Counted from the first letter of the stretch, positions 1 through 8,551 are shown. The stretch is DNA of 53,506 bases from Halanaerobium sp046541575 (GCA_046541575.1 JBKHDA010000008.1:1-53506), one strand, 5' to 3'. Notes: generated by a model not told the origin, from the letters alone. Made by a program: numbers and translations.

Positions 1-584
1 ATCTGGTAAAAGAAATTGCAGAGCTGCAGGGTTTTGAGGTAGAATTTAGAGATATTAGTTTTGATTCTTTAATTCCTGGTTTAGCTTCAGGCAGTCTTGA
101 TATGGTGGCAGCAGGTATGACAATTACTGAGGAAAGAAAAGAGGTAGTAGCATTTTCTGACCCTTATTATTCTGCAAACCAGTCAGTTTTAGTCCATGAA
201 GATTCTGAAGCGGATCTAACAGTCTTATTTGGAGATAATGATATTGGTGTACAGACGGGAACCACTGGAGATAACTGGGTGAGAGAAAGACTGATCGACC
301 GCGATATTCTGAAAGGTGAGCTCAGAAACTATGATTCTTATGTACTTGTTATTAGAGACTTAGCCAATAAAAATATTGATGCAGCTGTTCTGGATAAGCC
401 AGTTGCTGAAACTTACAGTAAAGATAATCCGGTTAAACTAGTGGCAGAAGTAATTACCGATGAAGAATATGGTATCGCTGTAGCAAAAGATAACAAAGAA
501 CTGCAGGCAGAAATCAACGAAGGTCTGGAAAAGGTTAAGGAAAATGGAACAATGGATGAGCTAATTGAAAAGCACTTTGAATAA
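1..584 (+). CDS. Polar amino-acid ABC transporter substrate-binding protein (5' end cut off)
   Basis: The gene enters the window in frame 3 and its start codon lies outside. The visible part (about 194 residues) has the type II periplasmic-binding fold pattern of the amino-acid (SBP_bac_3) family: the LDMVAAGMTITEERKEVVAFSDPYY stretch (positions 99-173) is the typical hinge region, and the IGVQTGTTGDNWV segment corresponds to the second lobe that contacts ligand. The two permeases and one ATPase that follow match a HisJMQP/GlnHPQ-type importer. The substrate cannot be told from this fragment; a polar or dicarboxylic amino acid or glutamine is usual for the family. A hairpin after the stop separates it from the membrane genes and may keep binding-protein levels higher than transporter levels. 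Confidence 0.9.
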   Translation, partial: LVKEIAELQGFEVEFRDISFDSLIPGLASGSLDMVAAGMTITEERKEVVAFSDPYYSANQSVLVHEDSEADLTVLFGDNDIGVQTGTTGDNWVRERLIDRDILKGELRNYDSYVLVIRDLANKNIDAAVLDKPVAETYSKDNPVKLVAEVITDEEYGIAVAKDNKELQAEINEGLEKVKENGTMDELIEKHFE

Positions 585-593
585 AATATAATC

Positions 594-670
594 AGGCTTT
601 TACTCTGCTGCCGGGCTGAATAATATGTATAGTCTTTCAGTAGAGTAAAGCCTTTAATTATTTTCTTTTA
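594..670 (+). terminator. Hairpin between binding protein and permease genes
   Basis: An AGGCTTTTACTCTGCTG arm (594-610) pairs with CAGTAGAGTAAAGCCT (638-653), about 16 pairs with one bulged T and one G-U, followed by a loose T-rich tract. Its position inside an ABC operon suggests partial termination or 3'-end protection of the upstream mRNA. The rest of the 585-853 gap shows no other clear element. Confidence 0.5.
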
Positions 671-853
671 ATAAATAAATTAGTTTAAATTGATTTTACT
701 CTTAAAGGTTTAATCAGCACAATTTTCTGTTTAGGTAAATAGACTGCCTATTTTTAAATTCATGCCGGCATTAGATTGGAGAAGAATTGAACTTTTTAGA
801 GTGAAATTATAATTCAATAAATTTTCATTAAAAACTTTTAGAAAGGACAGATT

Positions 854-1540
854 ATGAATAACATAGAATTAATTAAAGATGCATTACCTTATCTTTTTGA
901 AGGGACTCTGGTTACAATTCAGCTTACATTCTGGAGCCTTTTAATTGGTGTAGTAGTTGGTTTGCCAATTGCTTTTGCTCAGGTTTATGGCGGTAAAATA
1001 CTGCAGGGTATTGTTGCAGTTTATGAGCGCCTGGCCCGCAGTATCCCACTTTTAGTAATGCTTTTACTTATTAATTATGGTCTGCCGCGGCTGGGAGTGA
1101 GAATTCCAATCTTTAGAGCAGCAGTAATTGGGATTGGACTCAGATCTGCAGCCTATCAGTCTCAGATTTACAGAGGTGCAATTCAGTCAGTCGGTGGTTC
1201 TCAGATGAAAGCAGCCCGCTCCCTGGGGATGAGTAAATTGAAGGCTTTCTTTTATATCATTGCCCCCCAGGCGGTCAGAATTGCAATTCCACCTGTGACA
1301 AATGAATCAGCAATTGTACTTAAAGATACCTCGCTGGCTTTTACCATCGGAGTGGTGGAACTTCTGCGGCAGGGAGAATATTTTATTGCAACTTCCAATG
1401 AGCCCATGGTAATTTATTTAACTATTGCAGCAATTTATTTCATTTTAACTACTACAGTCAACGGTATGCTGTCTCTGTTTGAGAAGAAATATCAGATTCC
1501 AGGGATAGGTATTGAAGGAGGACATTCAGATGCCTACTAA
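854..1540 (+). CDS. Amino-acid ABC transporter permease (HisM/GlnP family)
   Basis: This 228-residue inner-membrane protein has the hydrophobic segments and the family signature of polar amino-acid permeases. The N-terminal ALPYLFEGTLVTIQLTFWSL region is typical, and the cytoplasmic EAA loop reads MKAARSLGMSKLKAFFYIIAP (about residues 118-138), which docks to the ATPase. An AGAAAGGACAG ribosome binding site sits just before the ATG. It overlaps the next gene by 11 bases, so translation is probably coupled. With the second permease at 2288 it would form a heterodimeric channel. Assignment to the amino-acid family is firm; the substrate is unknown. Confidence 0.93.
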   Translation: MNNIELIKDALPYLFEGTLVTIQLTFWSLLIGVVVGLPIAFAQVYGGKILQGIVAVYERLARSIPLLVMLLLINYGLPRLGVRIPIFRAAVIGIGLRSAAYQSQIYRGAIQSVGGSQMKAARSLGMSKLKAFFYIIAPQAVRIAIPPVTNESAIVLKDTSLAFTIGVVELLRQGEYFIATSNEPMVIYLTIAAIYFILTTTVNGMLSLFEKKYQIPGIGIEGGHSDAY

Positions 1541-2288
1541 GCATTTATTAAAAATAGATGATTTACACCACAGTTTTGGCGAAGAAGAAGTACTTAAAGG
1601 AATTTCCTTTTCACTTGATAAAGGAGAAACTAAAGTTATTGTTGGACCCAGTGGAACCGGAAAAAGTACAATTTTAAATAATATTATCCGCCTGGTACCA
1701 CCTAATAGGGGAAAAATTTATTTAGAAGACACAGAAATTACTACAACTAAAAAGATCAATCAGATCAGACAGCAGATTGGTTTTGTTTTTCAGGATTTTG
1801 GACTATTTAACCATCTCACTGCAAAGGGAAATGTGATGATCGGTCTGACCAAGGTTAAAAAGATGGATAAAAAAGAAGCCGAAGAACTGGCGATGCTGGA
1901 GCTGGATCGGGTTGGACTCAAAGAATATGCAGATTCCTATCCTTCTCAGTTATCAGGAGGCCAGAAGCAGAGGGTTGGGATTGCCAGAGCCCTGGCTATG
2001 CAGCCTAAACTTATTCTCTTTGATGAGCCTACCTCTTCCTTAGATCCGGAACTTACCGGTGAGGTGCTTAAGGTTATGCGCAACCTTGCCGAAGAAGGGA
2101 TGACCATGCTGGTTGTGACCCATGAGATGGGTTTTGCCCGCAGTGTTGCTGACGAATTAATTTTCATGGAGTCTGGCAATATTGTGGAACAGGGTGATCC
2201 GGAGAAGTTATTTACTAATCCTGAACATAAAAGGACTAAAGAATTCCTTTTTCAACTGACTGATTTATATGGTGAGGGTGAGAATTAA
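1530..2288 (+). CDS. Amino-acid ABC transporter ATP-binding protein (GlnQ/HisP family)
   Basis: This 252-residue ATPase drives the importer encoded around it. Walker A is GPSGTGKS at residues 39-46, the ABC signature is LSGGQKQR, Walker B is LILFDEPTSSLDPE, and the switch histidine is in VVTHEMGFA. I chose the ATG at 1530 rather than an in-frame codon at 1512, because AAGGAGGA at 1515-1522 is at ideal distance from 1530 and family proteins begin near this point. It overlaps the upstream permease by 11 bases and its stop shares one base with the next start (TAATG), so the three genes are translationally coupled. Confidence 0.95.
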   Translation: MPTKHLLKIDDLHHSFGEEEVLKGISFSLDKGETKVIVGPSGTGKSTILNNIIRLVPPNRGKIYLEDTEITTTKKINQIRQQIGFVFQDFGLFNHLTAKGNVMIGLTKVKKMDKKEAEELAMLELDRVGLKEYADSYPSQLSGGQKQRVGIARALAMQPKLILFDEPTSSLDPELTGEVLKVMRNLAEEGMTMLVVTHEMGFARSVADELIFMESGNIVEQGDPEKLFTNPEHKRTKEFLFQLTDLYGEGEN

Positions 2289-2932
2289 TGTTAGATATTT
2301 TAATAGAATATTACCCCTTATTTTTAAGAGGTCTTGGAGTTACAGTATTTGTAACTATAATTTCCTGTTTTTCAGGAACTATTTTAGGAACTTTTTTAGC
2401 CCTCGGTAAGATTTACGGGAATAAATTGATCTCAGCCCTGGTTAGGAGCTTTATTTCAGTTATCAGAGGAACTCCACTTTTGGTTCAGCTTTTTATAATT
2501 TATTATGGACTGCCGACTTATGGAATCAGTTTAGCTCCAATTACAGCAGCAGTCATCAGTTTTATTATCAACAGTGGAGCCTATCAGGCTGAATACTTAA
2601 GAGGTTCAATCCAGTCGATCAGTGGCAGCCAACTCAAGGCAGCTCAATCTATTGGAATGAGCAAATGGCAGGGAATCAGACATATTATCTTACCACAGGC
2701 TTTACGCCGTGTAATTCCCTCCTGGACCAATGAATTTATTTATATGATTAAATATTCTTCTCTTGCATATGTAATTGGAGCCCGAGAATTAATGACAGAA
2801 GGTAAATTAATAGCCAGCCGCAACTATCAGTTCTTTAATGTTTATTTTGTGGTGGCTATAATCTATTTAATAGTAATTATAGCTTTTGTATATATTTTCA
2901 ATAAAGTTGAAAAAAAAGTTACCATACCTTAA
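2288..2932 (+). CDS. Amino-acid ABC transporter permease, second subunit
   Basis: This 214-residue membrane protein is homologous to the permease at 854 and has the same family features: an N-terminal YPLFLRGLGVTVFVTIISC segment and an EAA loop LKAAQSIGMSKWQGIRHIILP (about residues 117-137). Start and stop overlap in a TAATG with the ATPase gene. Two different permeases in one operon point to a heterodimeric translocation pore as in HisQM. It is the last gene of the operon; a strong terminator follows at 2987. Confidence 0.93.
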   Translation: MLDILIEYYPLFLRGLGVTVFVTIISCFSGTILGTFLALGKIYGNKLISALVRSFISVIRGTPLLVQLFIIYYGLPTYGISLAPITAAVISFIINSGAYQAEYLRGSIQSISGSQLKAAQSIGMSKWQGIRHIILPQALRRVIPSWTNEFIYMIKYSSLAYVIGARELMTEGKLIASRNYQFFNVYFVVAIIYLIVIIAFVYIFNKVEKKVTIP

Positions 2933-2939
2933 ACATAAA

Positions 2940-2958
2940 GTGCATGTACCGGGAACCA
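2940..2958 (+). repeat. Short dispersed repeat, copy 1 (truncated)
   Basis: GTGCATGTACCG followed directly by GGAACCA, starting 8 bases after the stop of the permease. Compared with the copies at 25391 and 50381 it lacks the internal TTTGC, and the similarity fades after GAACCA. See the findings for the whole family. Confidence 0.55.
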
Positions 2959-2986
2959 CTCGATATATGTCGACAATTGTCGATTT

Positions 2987-3025
2987 AAAAGCCAGCTAAT
3001 CATTATTTGATTAGCTGGCTTTTTT
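2987..3025 (+). terminator. Rho-independent terminator of the amino-acid ABC operon
   Basis: Perfect 10-bp arms GCCAGCTAAT (2991-3000) and ATTAGCTGGC (3010-3019) with a 9-nt loop. The stem is extended by AAAA/TTTT pairing and followed by TTTTTTCTGCT. Just upstream is a perfect 12-nt palindrome CGACAATTGTCG (2971-2982) of unknown role. Confidence 0.9.
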
Positions 3026-3100
3026 CTGCTTTATAAATGTCAGCTGGGATGATAAACTATGATTAATAATAAATTTAAATTTGTAATTTGATTTCTGCAG

Positions 3101-3230
3101 GAAATGTCAGCTGAGATTGATATTAGTGGTAATGGTTATGGCATGATTATTAGATCAGGATGGAAATATTTTAGCTCATCCTAATGATGATTATCTGGGT
3201 AATCAGGATATTTTAGCAGAGCAGGATTGA
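3101..3230 (+). pseudogene. Relic of a Cache-type sensor domain (chemoreceptor or sensor kinase)
   Basis: Read across one frameshift, this stretch encodes a recognisable extracytoplasmic Cache sensor fragment: ISGNGYGMII in one frame (about 3122-3151), then DQDGNILAHPNDDYLGNQD in the next (3153-3209), ending at TGA 3228-3230. The D-x-D-G-x-I-x-A-H-P pattern is characteristic of dCache domains of methyl-accepting chemotaxis proteins. No start codon, membrane segment or signalling domain remains, so this is debris rather than a gene. It lies between two inverted copies of a short repeat (2940 and 3231). The call rests on motif memory only. Confidence 0.5.
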
Positions 3231-3266
3231 TTTCCAAAAAATGGTTAGGCAAACGGTAGGTGCAAG
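3231..3266 (-). repeat. Short dispersed repeat, copy 4 (inverted, diverged)
   Basis: On the minus strand this reads CTTGCACCTACCGTTTGCC, then TAACCATTTTTTGGAA. It is clearly alignable with the copies at 25391 and 50381 (CGTGCATGTACCGTTTGC, then GGAACCAATTATTTCCAA or similar). It lies just upstream of the adenosyltransferase start and opposes copy 1. Confidence 0.5.
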
Positions 3267-3290
3267 GTGCAGATAAGAAAGGGGTACAAA

Positions 3291-3830
3291 ATGAAAATTT
3301 ATACTAAAAGCGGAGATAAGGGAAAAACCAGTCTTTATGATAATACCAGGGTTGCTAAAGATTCACTGCGGGTAGAAAGTTATGGAACTATAGATGAACT
3401 TAATTCATCTCTTGGTTTTGCCAAAAATTTTATTGAAGACAAAGAAGTGTATAATATTATTCGCTCAGTTCAGCGAAAACTTTTTAATCTGGCAGGAGAG
3501 CTGGCGACTACTGACTGGGAGAGTTTTCCAGAAAAAATTAATGTGGATGATATAGAATTTTTGGAGAATAAAATAGATTACTATTTATCTATGATGAATA
3601 AAAAAGAAAAATCAATGTTCATAATCCCCGGCAGCTCTAAAGCCAGTGGTGCCTTACATCAGGCCAGAACTATTTGCAGGAGAGCGGAGCGCAGAATTAC
3701 CACTCTGGCTGGAGAGGCAGATGTTAGTCCGGAACTGCAGAAGTACATTAACCGGCTTTCAGATCTAATTTATACACTGGCCCGCTATTCTGAGTCAGAG
3801 CTTGATTATGTGGAGTTTAAAAAGCAGTGA
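3291..3830 (+). CDS. ATP:cob(I)alamin adenosyltransferase (PduO type)
   Basis: This enzyme transfers the adenosyl group of ATP to cob(I)alamin to make coenzyme B12. The 179-residue protein has the PduO/MMAB signatures: N-terminal YTKSGDKGKTSLYD (ATP site, about residues 3-16), YGTIDELNSSLG, and the helix ARTICRRAERR. The ATG at 3291 is preferred over an in-frame upstream codon at 3267, because AAAGGGG lies six bases before it and the family starts with MKIYTKxGD. The last four bases overlap the start of the DUF188 gene (GTGA). No cobalamin riboswitch was seen upstream; the leader is occupied by a repeat and a pseudogene relic. Confidence 0.92.
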   Translation: MKIYTKSGDKGKTSLYDNTRVAKDSLRVESYGTIDELNSSLGFAKNFIEDKEVYNIIRSVQRKLFNLAGELATTDWESFPEKINVDDIEFLENKIDYYLSMMNKKEKSMFIIPGSSKASGALHQARTICRRAERRITTLAGEADVSPELQKYINRLSDLIYTLARYSESELDYVEFKKQ

Positions 3831-4258
3831 GAATTTTAGTTGATGGAGATGGCTGTCCGGTGATTTCGATTATTACGGAAGTGGCTGCCAAGCATGGGCT
3901 GGAATTGATTGTTTATACTGATCTTAATCATCAGCATCAGCTTGATTATGGGACTTTAAAAGTGGTTGATCAGGGTTTTCAGTCTGTAGATATGGTGCTC
4001 TGCAATAATATTGAGTTGGGTGATATTGTAATCACCTCTGATTATGGACTGGCAGCCCTGTCTTTAAGCAGGGGAGCTGAGGTGCTGGGATTTTCCGGCA
4101 GAAATTTTACCGAGCAGAATATAGATAGACTGCTGGCTAAAAGACACCGGCAGTTTAAGGAAAGAAAGAGAAGCGGGCGCCATACAAGCCATAAAAAAAG
4201 AACAGAGGCTGATGACCTGCGCTTTAAAAAAGAGCTGAATAAGCTTATCAAAAAATAA
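3827..4258 (+). CDS. DUF188 family protein (YaiI/YqxD), PIN-like fold
   Basis: This 143-residue protein matches the YaiI/YqxD family: it begins with the LVDGDGCPV motif (acidic residues expected at the putative nuclease-like site), and has ITSDYGLAALSLSRGAEVLGFSGRNFT in the middle and a basic C-terminal tail RHTSHKKRTEADD. The biochemical role of the family is not established. The start is GTG, overlapping the previous stop as GTGA, so it is coupled to the adenosyltransferase gene; the functional link is unclear. Confidence 0.9.
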   Translation: MRILVDGDGCPVISIITEVAAKHGLELIVYTDLNHQHQLDYGTLKVVDQGFQSVDMVLCNNIELGDIVITSDYGLAALSLSRGAEVLGFSGRNFTEQNIDRLLAKRHRQFKERKRSGRHTSHKKRTEADDLRFKKELNKLIKK

Positions 4259-4285
4259 CTATCAAAATTAGAAGAAGGTGAGCCG

Positions 4286-5554
4286 ATGGAGGAGCAGAAA
4301 AAGACAGTTTATGCCTGGGCCATGTACGACTGGGCCAATTCCGCTTTTGCCACAGTAATTTTAGCGGCAGTGCTTCCCATTTTTTACAAAGATGTAGCGG
4401 GAATTAATCTGCCCGGCAACTTAGCTACTTCTTACTGGGGATATACTCAGACTATTGCGATGATTATCATTGCTCTCATTTCCCCAGTTTTAGGAGCAGC
4501 TGCTGATTATTCGGATTCTAAAAAGTCTTTTCTGAAATTTTTTATTTTTCTTGGTGTGACGGGAACAGCACTTCTATTTTTTGTCAATCAGGGTGATTAT
4601 CTGCTGGCATCTTTCTTTTTTATTATTGCCAATATTGGTTTTTCTGGAGGCAACGTATTTTATGATGGTTTTTTAACTGATATCAGTGATTCAGAGTCTA
4701 TTGATTATATCTCAAGTCTTGGTTATGCAGCCGGCTATCTGGGTGGAGGCCTGCTTTTAGCGCTAAATCTTTTAATGATTTCTAAACCGGCTTTATTTGG
4801 AATCAGTTCAGTTACTGCTGCTGTTCAGATTTCTTTTATTACAGTTGCAGGCTGGTGGCTTATCTTTTCTCTGCCGGCATTTAAATACTTACCTGAGTCC
4901 AAAAAGAAAGTTGAAAAAGTACCTTTAAAAAAATATACTGTGATGGCTTTTGGCAGGCTTAAATCTACCTTTGTCAATATCCGTAAATACAGAGAACTGT
5001 GGAAGTTCTTGCTGGCTTTCTGGCTCTACAATGATGGAATTGGAACAATTATTAGAATGGCAGCCATTTACGGACGGGAGGTAGGTATTGGACAGACAGA
5101 TTTAATTGGGGCTCTACTGTTGACTCAATTTGTCGGCATTCCTTTTGCCTTGATTTTTGCTAAAATTGCCGGTCAAATTACTGCTAAAAAAGGTATTTAT
5201 CTGGCACTGATGATTTATACTGCGATCACTATTTATGGTTATTTTTTAGATTCAGCACTTGATTTTTGGATTCTTGCCGGAATTGTAGGCATGGTTCAGG
5301 GTGGAGCTCAAGCATTAAGTCGCTCCTTATATGGAGCAATGGTACCTGAATCAAAATCAGCAGAGTTTTTTGGCTTTTTTGGAGTCTCCAGTAAATTTGC
5401 GGCAATTGTCGGCCCTTCAGTTTTTGCTTATACAGGTCAGTTGACCGGATCCAGCCGCTATGGGATTATTGCTGTTGCTTCATTCTTTATTTTAGGAATG
5501 TTTTTTTTGAGCAGAGTTGATGTCGAAAAAGGAAAATTAGAGGCTAAAAGTTGA
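4286..5554 (+). CDS. UMF1-family MFS transporter (Atg22-like)
   Basis: A 422-residue polytopic membrane protein with about 12 hydrophobic segments. The N-terminus VYAWAMYDWANSAFATVILAAV is the hallmark of the UMF1/Atg22-like branch of the major facilitator superfamily (W-A-x-Y-D-W-A-N-S-A). The later segment GMVQGGAQALSRSLYGAMVPESKSAEFFGFF is also typical. Bacterial members are usually of unknown substrate; export of small solutes is assumed from homology. The start has a good AGAAGGTGAG site. It is followed closely by the phospholipase C-like gene, probably in one transcript. Confidence 0.9.
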   Translation: MEEQKKTVYAWAMYDWANSAFATVILAAVLPIFYKDVAGINLPGNLATSYWGYTQTIAMIIIALISPVLGAAADYSDSKKSFLKFFIFLGVTGTALLFFVNQGDYLLASFFFIIANIGFSGGNVFYDGFLTDISDSESIDYISSLGYAAGYLGGGLLLALNLLMISKPALFGISSVTAAVQISFITVAGWWLIFSLPAFKYLPESKKKVEKVPLKKYTVMAFGRLKSTFVNIRKYRELWKFLLAFWLYNDGIGTIIRMAAIYGREVGIGQTDLIGALLLTQFVGIPFALIFAKIAGQITAKKGIYLALMIYTAITIYGYFLDSALDFWILAGIVGMVQGGAQALSRSLYGAMVPESKSAEFFGFFGVSSKFAAIVGPSVFAYTGQLTGSSRYGIIAVASFFILGMFFLSRVDVEKGKLEAKS

Positions 5555-5573
5555 ATATAGAAGGAGGTAAAAA

Positions 5574-6458
5574 ATGCCTGATTTTTGGACTCATTTAATT
5601 GCCGGTGAAGAAATAACTGCAGGAATTAAAGATGATAATCTCAAATCACTGCTGAATCGAAATTATCAGCTTTTTAATTTTGCTTCTCAGGGTGCTGATT
5701 TTTTCTTTTACAATGACTTCTGGCCCTGGCAGACAGCCAAAGAGGGACCAGAAAAGGGTGAGCTGGTTCATTCTCTGAGTGGTAAAAAATTATTTGCAGA
5801 AGTTTTGAAAATCTATAAAAAAGAGGGGCTTTATTTAGAGTCTAAGCTGCCCGAATCCGAGTACTGGCAGCACAATTTAGTTTATCTGCTGGGATTTATT
5901 TCGCATTACGCCCTTGATCGCGACTGTCACCCCTTTATTCTGAAAAATGGAGGCAGGGGCAAAAAACACAAATTAATTGAGGCCAGTATTGATATCTATA
6001 TTATGCAGAAAAAATGGGATCAGAATCCTAAAAATATCAATCCACTGCCCTATTATCAGCTTCAGGAAAAGTATTTAGAGACTCTTAATTTCTATTATCA
6101 GCAAATTTTCAATAATCTTTTAGGTGGAGATTTGGATCGGGAATTAATCTGGGAATCTTATCTTGATTTAAGAAAGTATCACAGTGTATTTTATTGCAGA
6201 GATGCAAAAAAATATTATTTGTTTAGACTGCTGAATTTAGTGCTGCCCCAAAATTTAAGCCAGCACTGCTATGCTCTTAATGAGCGGGAAGAGGTCTGGT
6301 CTGCAGAAAATTATCAGGAATTTGAGCACTATTTTGCAGGTGGAATAGAGTCTGCCCTGGAATTAATTGAACAGACTCTGAATTATTTTCAATCAGAAAT
6401 TTCTTTATCTGAACTATTAAATATTTTTGGAGAGGAAAATTTTCTGGGAGAAAAGTAA
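5574..6458 (+). CDS. Zinc-dependent phospholipase C-like protein
   Basis: This 294-residue protein looks like the bacterial zinc-dependent phospholipase C/S1-P1 nuclease-like superfamily. It begins MPDFWTHLIAGEE (metal-binding H near the N-terminus), and contains QGADFFFYNDFWPW, a lone H in ELVHSLSG, and GFISHYALDRDCHPFI (about residues 116-131), the H-x3-D-x3-H pattern expected for the zinc cluster. There is no signal peptide, so a cytoplasmic role is likely and true phospholipase activity is uncertain. AAGGAGGT lies before the ATG. It is transcribed toward the minus-strand rhodanese gene, with no obvious terminator in the 33-base gap. Confidence 0.8.
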   Translation: MPDFWTHLIAGEEITAGIKDDNLKSLLNRNYQLFNFASQGADFFFYNDFWPWQTAKEGPEKGELVHSLSGKKLFAEVLKIYKKEGLYLESKLPESEYWQHNLVYLLGFISHYALDRDCHPFILKNGGRGKKHKLIEASIDIYIMQKKWDQNPKNINPLPYYQLQEKYLETLNFYYQQIFNNLLGGDLDRELIWESYLDLRKYHSVFYCRDAKKYYLFRLLNLVLPQNLSQHCYALNEREEVWSAENYQEFEHYFAGGIESALELIEQTLNYFQSEISLSELLNIFGEENFLGEK

Positions 6459-6491
6459 CAGCTTATCTTCTCTTTCAATTATAAAAATAGA

Positions 6492-7409
6492 CTAATTTTT
6501 TTCAACAGGGAGGTCACTGCGGCTGCTCCAGCCAACCCAGGATTCATCATATAATTTAATGTTGTCATAACCAAGCAGTTTAAGAGTAAAAAATGTGTGA
6601 GCCGCTCGAACACCGGTATGACACAATGGTGCAATGACCTCTTTGTTCTTGTTTATTCCCTTTGACTCGTAAATCTCTTCTATTTCTGAAGCTGATTTAA
6701 AATTGTTATCTTCATCTAAAACCTGATTCCACTCAATGTGAACAGAATTTGGAATCCTTCCCCTGCGTGGAGCTCCGGAATTAGTTTCTTCTCCTAAATA
6801 TTCGGCTTCTGTTCTTGTATCTAAAACAATAAAATCATCATCTTCCAGGTTTTCAGCAATAGTATCAGTATTAACAATCCAGTCATTATTTACATCTTCA
6901 ACTTCAAAATCACCTTTTTCAGGATTAAAAGGCAGCATTTTTGTCTCAAAATCTTTTTCCTTCCAGGCATCAAATCCGCCTTCTAAAACTTTAATATCTT
7001 GATGATCATAAACTCTAAAAATCCACCAGAGTCTGGCAGCCCAGATACTGTCACTATCATCATAAACAACAATTTCTGAATCGTTATTTATTCCTTTTTC
7101 CTGAGCTATATCACTAAATGCTTTTGGCTCAGCAATTAAACCATCAATCCAGCCTTCGGGATTGGAGAAATCATTCCCCCACATATTTACCGAACCCGGT
7201 ATATGTCCGAGCAGATATTTTGCGCTATTTCGCACATCAATAATTTTTAAATTATCCTCTTCGGCTTCCAGTTTTTGATTTAATTCCTCAGCAGAAATTA
7301 AAAGCTCCGGGTTTTCAAATTCCTCTGCTGCAGCAGCATTAAAAGCAGTAATTATAAGTAGGGTAATTAAGATAATGAAAATAAAATTTCTTTTATGATG
7401 ATCTTTCAT
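6492..7409 (-). CDS. Exported thiosulfate sulfurtransferase (two-domain rhodanese)
   Basis: A 305-residue protein with an N-terminal signal peptide (hydrophobic core IIFIILITLLIITAFNAAAA-like, cleavage near the Ala run at about 28), placing it in the periplasm of a diderm cell. Two rhodanese domains follow: an inactive N-terminal one (IIDVRNSAKYLLGHIPGSVN and EGGFDAWK) and a C-terminal one with the catalytic Cys in CHTGVRA (Cys263). Such enzymes move sulfane sulfur from thiosulfate or another donor to an acceptor thiol. It is more distant from the pair at 14648 and 15777, lacking their YVPIEDRGYANP motif. An AGGGAGG site precedes the start. Confidence 0.92.
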   Translation of the reverse strand: MKDHHKRNFIFIILITLLIITAFNAAAAEEFENPELLISAEELNQKLEAEEDNLKIIDVRNSAKYLLGHIPGSVNMWGNDFSNPEGWIDGLIAEPKAFSDIAQEKGINNDSEIVVYDDSDSIWAARLWWIFRVYDHQDIKVLEGGFDAWKEKDFETKMLPFNPEKGDFEVEDVNNDWIVNTDTIAENLEDDDFIVLDTRTEAEYLGEETNSGAPRRGRIPNSVHIEWNQVLDEDNNFKSASEIEEIYESKGINKNKEVIAPLCHTGVRAAHTFFTLKLLGYDNIKLYDESWVGWSSRSDLPVEKN

Positions 7410-7636
7410 TTTACAGCCTCCCTGTCAAATTTATTTAGTGATCATGAAATTTAAACTGATTTAATATATTTTACTTAAGCTAGTTTCTTCCTTCATTATT
7501 TATTATATAACGTGTGGGGAAAAATTTCATCAATATTGGAGATTTTAATTAGATAATTTTTAAAAGGCAGGATTTTGCTAATTTTTGTTGAAATTAGTAT
7601 AAGAGAGATAAAAAAATCGACTCTTAGGAGGATAAA

Positions 7637-8551
7637 ATGAAAAAGGTTATTTTAGATTGTGATAATACCATTGGTCTTAAAGAAAAAGATGTAGATGATG
7701 GACTTGCATTTTTATTTTTGCTGGGGCGAAAAGATATTGATTTAATGGCCGTAACAAGTGTTTTTGGCAACAGCAGTATTGAAGATACCTATACCACTAC
7801 GGAAGCTATGCTCGAAGATTTTAAATTGAAGAATCAAATTAAGCATTTTAAGGGTGCTGCTGAAGCCGGTGATCATCAAACTGAAGCAGCTGAATATTTA
7901 GTTAAAGCAGCTGCGGAAAACAAAAACGAAATCACCTTATTCGCTATCGGTCCCCTGACAAATATATATGCTGCCTGGAAGATAGACCCCGATTTTTTTA
8001 AAAATTTAAAAGAAATTATTATTATGGGTGGTGTAACTGAACTGCTTCAATTTGGTGAAGATACAATTGATGAACTTAATTTTTCCAGTGATCCAGAGGC
8101 TGCAGAAAAGGTGCTGAAAGCTGAAGTTCCTGTTGCATTAATGTCCGGTAATCTCTGTCTGGCGGCTCGTTTTGGCGAAAAATCATGGCGCCGGGTCAAT
8201 AGATCAAAAAATAAGGCTGTCCGCTCCTATATTACTGATAAGATTGAGCACTGGTATGAATATTCATCTGAAATGATTGGTCTCACAGGGTTTTATATGT
8301 GGGATGTAGTGGCTGTGGTTTATATGACTGCACCGGAAATTTTTCCTTACAATAAAAGAAAGTTTGTTTCCAGTGTGGAAGATTTAGAGATAGGCCAGAT
8401 TAAAACCGAAAAAGCAGATGGCCGTCTGCAGGATGCTGGAGTAATTAATCTGCCTTCAACTATTCTTGATACAAAAAGATTTAAAGATACAGTTTTTGCT
8501 GCCTGGGATCAAATAGAGATTACACCAGAGGGTTATAGCGATGCTGAATAA
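7637..8551 (+). CDS. Nucleoside hydrolase (inosine-uridine type)
   Basis: A 304-residue cytoplasmic enzyme of the nucleoside N-ribohydrolase family, which cleaves ribonucleosides to base and ribose. The Ca2+-binding N-terminus is present but unusual: instead of the compact DTDPGxDD it reads DCDNTIG, a short insert, then DVDDGLAFLF (residues 7-26). Family features follow: ITLFAIGPLTNIYAAW, IIIMGGV, ELNFSSDPEAAEKVL, and a late G-F-Y-M-W-D-V metal ligand motif. AGGAGG is well placed. The gene overlaps the PucR-type regulator by 11 bases, so the two are probably co-expressed. The exact substrate is unknown. Confidence 0.88.
   Translation: MKKVILDCDNTIGLKEKDVDDGLAFLFLLGRKDIDLMAVTSVFGNSSIEDTYTTTEAMLEDFKLKNQIKHFKGAAEAGDHQTEAAEYLVKAAAENKNEITLFAIGPLTNIYAAWKIDPDFFKNLKEIIIMGGVTELLQFGEDTIDELNFSSDPEAAEKVLKAEVPVALMSGNLCLAARFGEKSWRRVNRSKNKAVRSYITDKIEHWYEYSSEMIGLTGFYMWDVVAVVYMTAPEIFPYNKRKFVSSVEDLEIGQIKTEKADGRLQDAGVINLPSTILDTKRFKDTVFAAWDQIEITPEGYSDAE

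Noticed and set aside
1946..2179. 77-residue minus-strand ORF inside the ABC ATPase gene
   Set aside because: It mirrors the conserved signature and Walker B region of the real gene in the opposite frame.
3031..3290. Cobalamin riboswitch before the adenosyltransferase gene
   Set aside because: No B12-box (GCCACTG-type) sequence is present; the region holds a pseudogene relic and repeat instead.
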